DNA from: an uncultured Bacteroidales bacterium
GTDB lineage: Bacteria; Bacteroidota; Bacteroidia; Bacteroidales; Paludibacteraceae
Assembly: GCA_944321895.1 (NCBI GenBank)
Contig: CALUNA010000007.1
Span: forward strand, 55,506-119,505
Length of the DNA: 64,000 bases
Direction: 5' to 3'
Below, in pieces: positions 61,745 through 64,000 of this stretch. The notes beneath the pieces are model-generated. The model had not been told where the DNA came from, made no database searches, and worked only from the letters and a program-made list of their open reading frames with translations. Positions within the stretch are counted from its first letter, which is position 1. Each line of letters opens with the position of its first letter. The translations under genes were made by a program, and so were the position numbers.

Positions 61745-63625
61745 ATGAAAAAACATACGGATATGAAACAGCAAGCAGCCGACCCGGGCAACAAAGGGAA
61801 ACGCAACTCATGGGCATGGATTCCAACACTTTATTTTGCAGAAGGCATACCTTACGTAGTGGCTATGACCGTAGCCGTCATCATGTACAAACGTTTGGGC
61901 ATATCCAACACGGACATTGCGCTCTACACCAGTTGGCTCTACCTGCCATGGGTCATCAAACCGTTCTGGAGCCCGTTTGTTGACTTGATACGTACAAAAC
62001 GGTGGTGGATCACGTCCATGCAGTTGCTTATCGGGGCAGGACTTGGTGCGATAGCCTTCCTGATTCCCGTGCCGTTCTTCTTTCAGGCGACACTTGCCAT
62101 CCTGTGGTTAGTTGCGTTCAGCTCCGCCACGCACGACATTGCCGCCGACGGATTTTACATGCTGGCGCTCGACCAACACGAACAATCCTATTTTGTCGGC
62201 ATACGCAGCACTTTCTACCGCCTGTCCATGATTACCGGGCAGGGAATTCTGATTATCCTTGCGGGTGCACTGGAAAGCGCGACCGGCTTGGAACCCGTGC
62301 AATTCAAGGTGCAGGCTTCGCCGGATGCACCTGCGGCCATCGTGCCGGACATGGCACAACAAATCTTGCCGCAAGATGGAGAAATGCGATTTATCACTTT
62401 CCCCGAAGCCTTGGAACTGAACACGGCTACCATCACGCCCGACTCGCTGCAACGCATCAAGGACTTCGCCACACAAGCCAATACAGCCAATGGTTTCGTT
62501 GCAGCCGCCACGGAAACAACTACCGCTACATCCGAAAAAAAAGGCTGGTGGAGCCGTTACCTGTCCGACCCGCTGGCTGCCGCGCTCAAGAAAGCCTTCG
62601 GCGTCAAGCAACAGGAAATCGCGCCCGTATCGGGCAACGCCGGCATCATTGCCATCAGGCTGACCCGGCAACCGCAGCCGGACGAAGAAGTCATTCTGAA
62701 CCTGACACAGGACAAAGGCGACCAAAGCATACACCTGATTGCCGGCGAACGCTTGGTTTTCACTGCTGCAAACTGGGACAAACCAGCCTATGCCGTCATA
62801 CAGCTTGATCACAAACTGCAAGAGCGTTCTGAAGCACAGTTCAAAGGTTTGTCAGGCAACATACCCCTTGCGTGGTCCATCACCTTTTTCGTATTGGCCG
62901 GACTTTTTATCGGCTTTTTCATTTACCACAGGTTCATACTTCCCCGTCCCGCAAGCGACCACGCATCGGACAAACATACGCCCAAGGAAATCCTTATCGA
63001 ATTCGGGAATACGTTCGTGACATTTTTCCGTAAGAAAAACATTGGCGTTGCCATAGCTTTCATGTTACTCTACCGTTTAGGCGAGGCCATGCTCGTCAAA
63101 ATGAGTTCACCCTTTCTGCTTGATGCGCGCGAACTGGGCGGCCTCGGATTGACCACTGGCGAAGTCGGACTGGTCTATGGCACGGTCGGTGTCATTTTCC
63201 TGACCCTCGGCGGCATTATCGGCGGCATAGTCGCTTCACGACAGGGGCTCAAATTCTGGATGTGGCCAATGGCACTCTGCATCACCCTGCCCCATCTGGC
63301 CTATCTGTTCCTCTCCTGGGCACAACCTGAAAACTTGTTCGTTATCAATGTGGCTGTTGCCATCGAGCAGTTCGGTTACGGCTTCGGCTTCACAGCCTAC
63401 ATGCTCTACCTGATATACATTTCGGACGGCGCGCATAAAACCGCCCATTACGCGCTCTGCACGGGTTTCATGGCCTTGGGCATGATGTTGCCGGGCATGG
63501 TGGCGGGATGGTTGCAGGAAATTATCGGCTACCATAACTTCTTCATTTGGGTCATGATTTGCGCCATACCCACCCTGGCGATTATCCCGTTCGTCAAAGT
63601 GGATGCAAATTTTGGTAAAAAATAG
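61745..63625 (+). CDS. AmpG-like muropeptide permease (MFS) with large inserted domain
   Basis: The 626-residue inner-membrane protein begins with an AmpG-like MFS half: SWAWIPTLYFAEGIPYVVAM, IKPFWSPFVDLIRTKRWW, FSSATHDIAADGFYML. Between residues about 180 and 370 lies an insert with helical text, a charged linker (EKKGWWSRYLSD) and a beta-sandwich-like module (IIAIRLTRQPQPDEEVIL to QFKGLSGN). The second membrane half (about 370-620) includes LLYRLGEAMLVKMSSPF and FGYGFGFTAYMLYL. AmpG imports GlcNAc-anhydroMurNAc fragments. The start at 61745 is preferred over the TTG at 61736. It is the last gene of the operon. Confidence 0.87.
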   Translation: MKKHTDMKQQAADPGNKGKRNSWAWIPTLYFAEGIPYVVAMTVAVIMYKRLGISNTDIALYTSWLYLPWVIKPFWSPFVDLIRTKRWWITSMQLLIGAGLGAIAFLIPVPFFFQATLAILWLVAFSSATHDIAADGFYMLALDQHEQSYFVGIRSTFYRLSMITGQGILIILAGALESATGLEPVQFKVQASPDAPAAIVPDMAQQILPQDGEMRFITFPEALELNTATITPDSLQRIKDFATQANTANGFVAAATETTTATSEKKGWWSRYLSDPLAAALKKAFGVKQQEIAPVSGNAGIIAIRLTRQPQPDEEVILNLTQDKGDQSIHLIAGERLVFTAANWDKPAYAVIQLDHKLQERSEAQFKGLSGNIPLAWSITFFVLAGLFIGFFIYHRFILPRPASDHASDKHTPKEILIEFGNTFVTFFRKKNIGVAIAFMLLYRLGEAMLVKMSSPFLLDARELGGLGLTTGEVGLVYGTVGVIFLTLGGIIGGIVASRQGLKFWMWPMALCITLPHLAYLFLSWAQPENLFVINVAVAIEQFGYGFGFTAYMLYLIYISDGAHKTAHYALCTGFMALGMMLPGMVAGWLQEIIGYHNFFIWVMICAIPTLAIIPFVKVDANFGKK

Positions 63626-63660
63626 TCGGATTATTAAAACCGGAAATAATTCAGAATAGC

Positions 63661-63714
63661 GAAATTCCTGTCTTCAAGGCTTATCGTTATCAAAGTCTTG
63701 AAGGCAGGAATTTC
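63661..63714 (+). terminator. Terminator of the NagB-like to AmpG operon
   Basis: GAAATTCCTGTCTTCAAG (63661-63678) pairs with CTTGAAGGCAGGAATTTC (63697-63714), an 18-bp stem with one G-T pair, followed by TTTC. Confidence 0.85.
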
Positions 63715-63783
63715 TTTCAACACTATAACGTTTACAGCAGATTTTACCTCTAATTTCCAATGAAAATTTTAGTATATATCCTG

Positions 63784-63897
63784 TTAGGAATCCCCGTGTT
63801 TGGCAATGTATTCATTGATATATTGCTGTTTCTTACGTTGTATATAGTCTTCTGGATTTGCAGTTGCAATAGAAGTTTTTGAGAAAAATAAAGCCAT
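63784..63897 (-). CDS. Possible small secreted or membrane-anchored peptide (37 aa)
   Basis: A 37-codon frame from the ATG at 63897 reads MALFFSKTSIATANPEDYIQ then RKKQQYINEYIAKHGDS. The frame is open further upstream, where it is hydrophobic (FLYILFFGIMALFF), so with an alternative start it would have a full membrane or signal helix. The charged C-terminal part looks like real protein. No family recognised; no good RBS. It may be the tail of a gene damaged by a frameshift. Confidence 0.35.
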   Translation of the reverse strand: MALFFSKTSIATANPEDYIQRKKQQYINEYIAKHGDS

Positions 63898-64000
63898 AAT
63901 GCCAAAAAACAATATATACAAAAAGGTAGTGTAAAATAAACTGTGTCACGCATTATTTTTCTCTATAAAACTCATCGGTCGGGGAACGGCCAGCGCCAAG
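63898..64000. other. Window edge, nothing assigned
   Basis: AT-rich sequence turns GC-richer in the last 25 bases (GGTCGGGGAACGGCCAGCG), which may be the edge of another gene. Too short to tell. Confidence 0.3.

Noticed and set aside
1..64000. CRISPR arrays, rRNA genes, complete insertion sequences and known riboswitches
   Set aside because: No regularly spaced repeats, rRNA signatures, transposase frames with inverted ends or riboswitch consensus structures were seen on reading both strands; a covariance-model scan would be needed for certainty.

Overview
The window comes from a member of the order Bacteroidales. The evidence is a SusC/SusD pair, promoters of the TTTG-N19-TAnnTTTG type, weak Shine-Dalgarno sites, a Wolinella-type succinate dehydrogenase/fumarate reductase, meso-diaminopimelate dehydrogenase, and several secreted proteins ending in type IX secretion (T9SS) sorting domains. 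I would not name a genus.

Layout. 0-1.1 kb: the edge of a nucleotidyltransferase gene and a tRNA-Lys(CTT). 1.1-5.3 kb: a degraded accessory patch with a frameshifted PIN-domain toxin and putative antitoxin, an autoinhibited Fic protein and a frameshifted remnant. 5.3-7.9 kb: folK and dnaK. 7.9-10.4 kb: AT-rich, nearly gene-free DNA around one Abi (HEPN) defence gene. 10.4-17.6 kb: a T9SS-type surface protein, a short-chain dehydrogenase, a choloylglycine-hydrolase-family enzyme, a YeiH transporter, and an oxidative-stress cluster (Fur/PerR, mini-rubredoxin, reverse rubrerythrin). 17.6-34.3 kb: mostly housekeeping genes: a DUF4105/pseudo-phosphodiesterase fusion, ddh, an rRNA pseudouridine synthase, fabH, rpmF, yceD, ybaN, sdhCAB, rpsU, hisA, glgB, yhcH, a DUF2461 gene and trmO.

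34.4-63.6 kb is the most interesting part. A minus-strand block encodes SusC, SusD, two lipoproteins, a GHL10-type hydrolase, a DUF4623-like surface protein, a phosphodiester glycosidase, a beta-propeller protein and a zinc amidase; the four enzymes or binding proteins listed from GHL10 through amidase, other than the propeller, carry T9SS-type C-termini. Next come murQ and a BadF/NagK-like amino-sugar kinase. A plus-strand operon follows, behind a perfect LacI-type palindrome: a NagB-like/LmbE fusion, a GT2 glycosyltransferase, a GalT/HIT-like DUF4922 protein, a SpoIID-domain protein without signal peptide, and an AmpG-like permease with a large inserted domain.

Read together, these genes look like a locus for harvesting bacterial cell wall: extracellular amidase and glycan hydrolase make stripped fragments, SusCD and AmpG bring them in, and MurQ, kinase and partners feed MurNAc/GlcNAc into metabolism. 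Several parts are unusual: missing catalytic residues in the NagB-like domain, the cytoplasmic SpoIID, the permease insert and the GalT-like partner. The functional proposal is inference from gene content.
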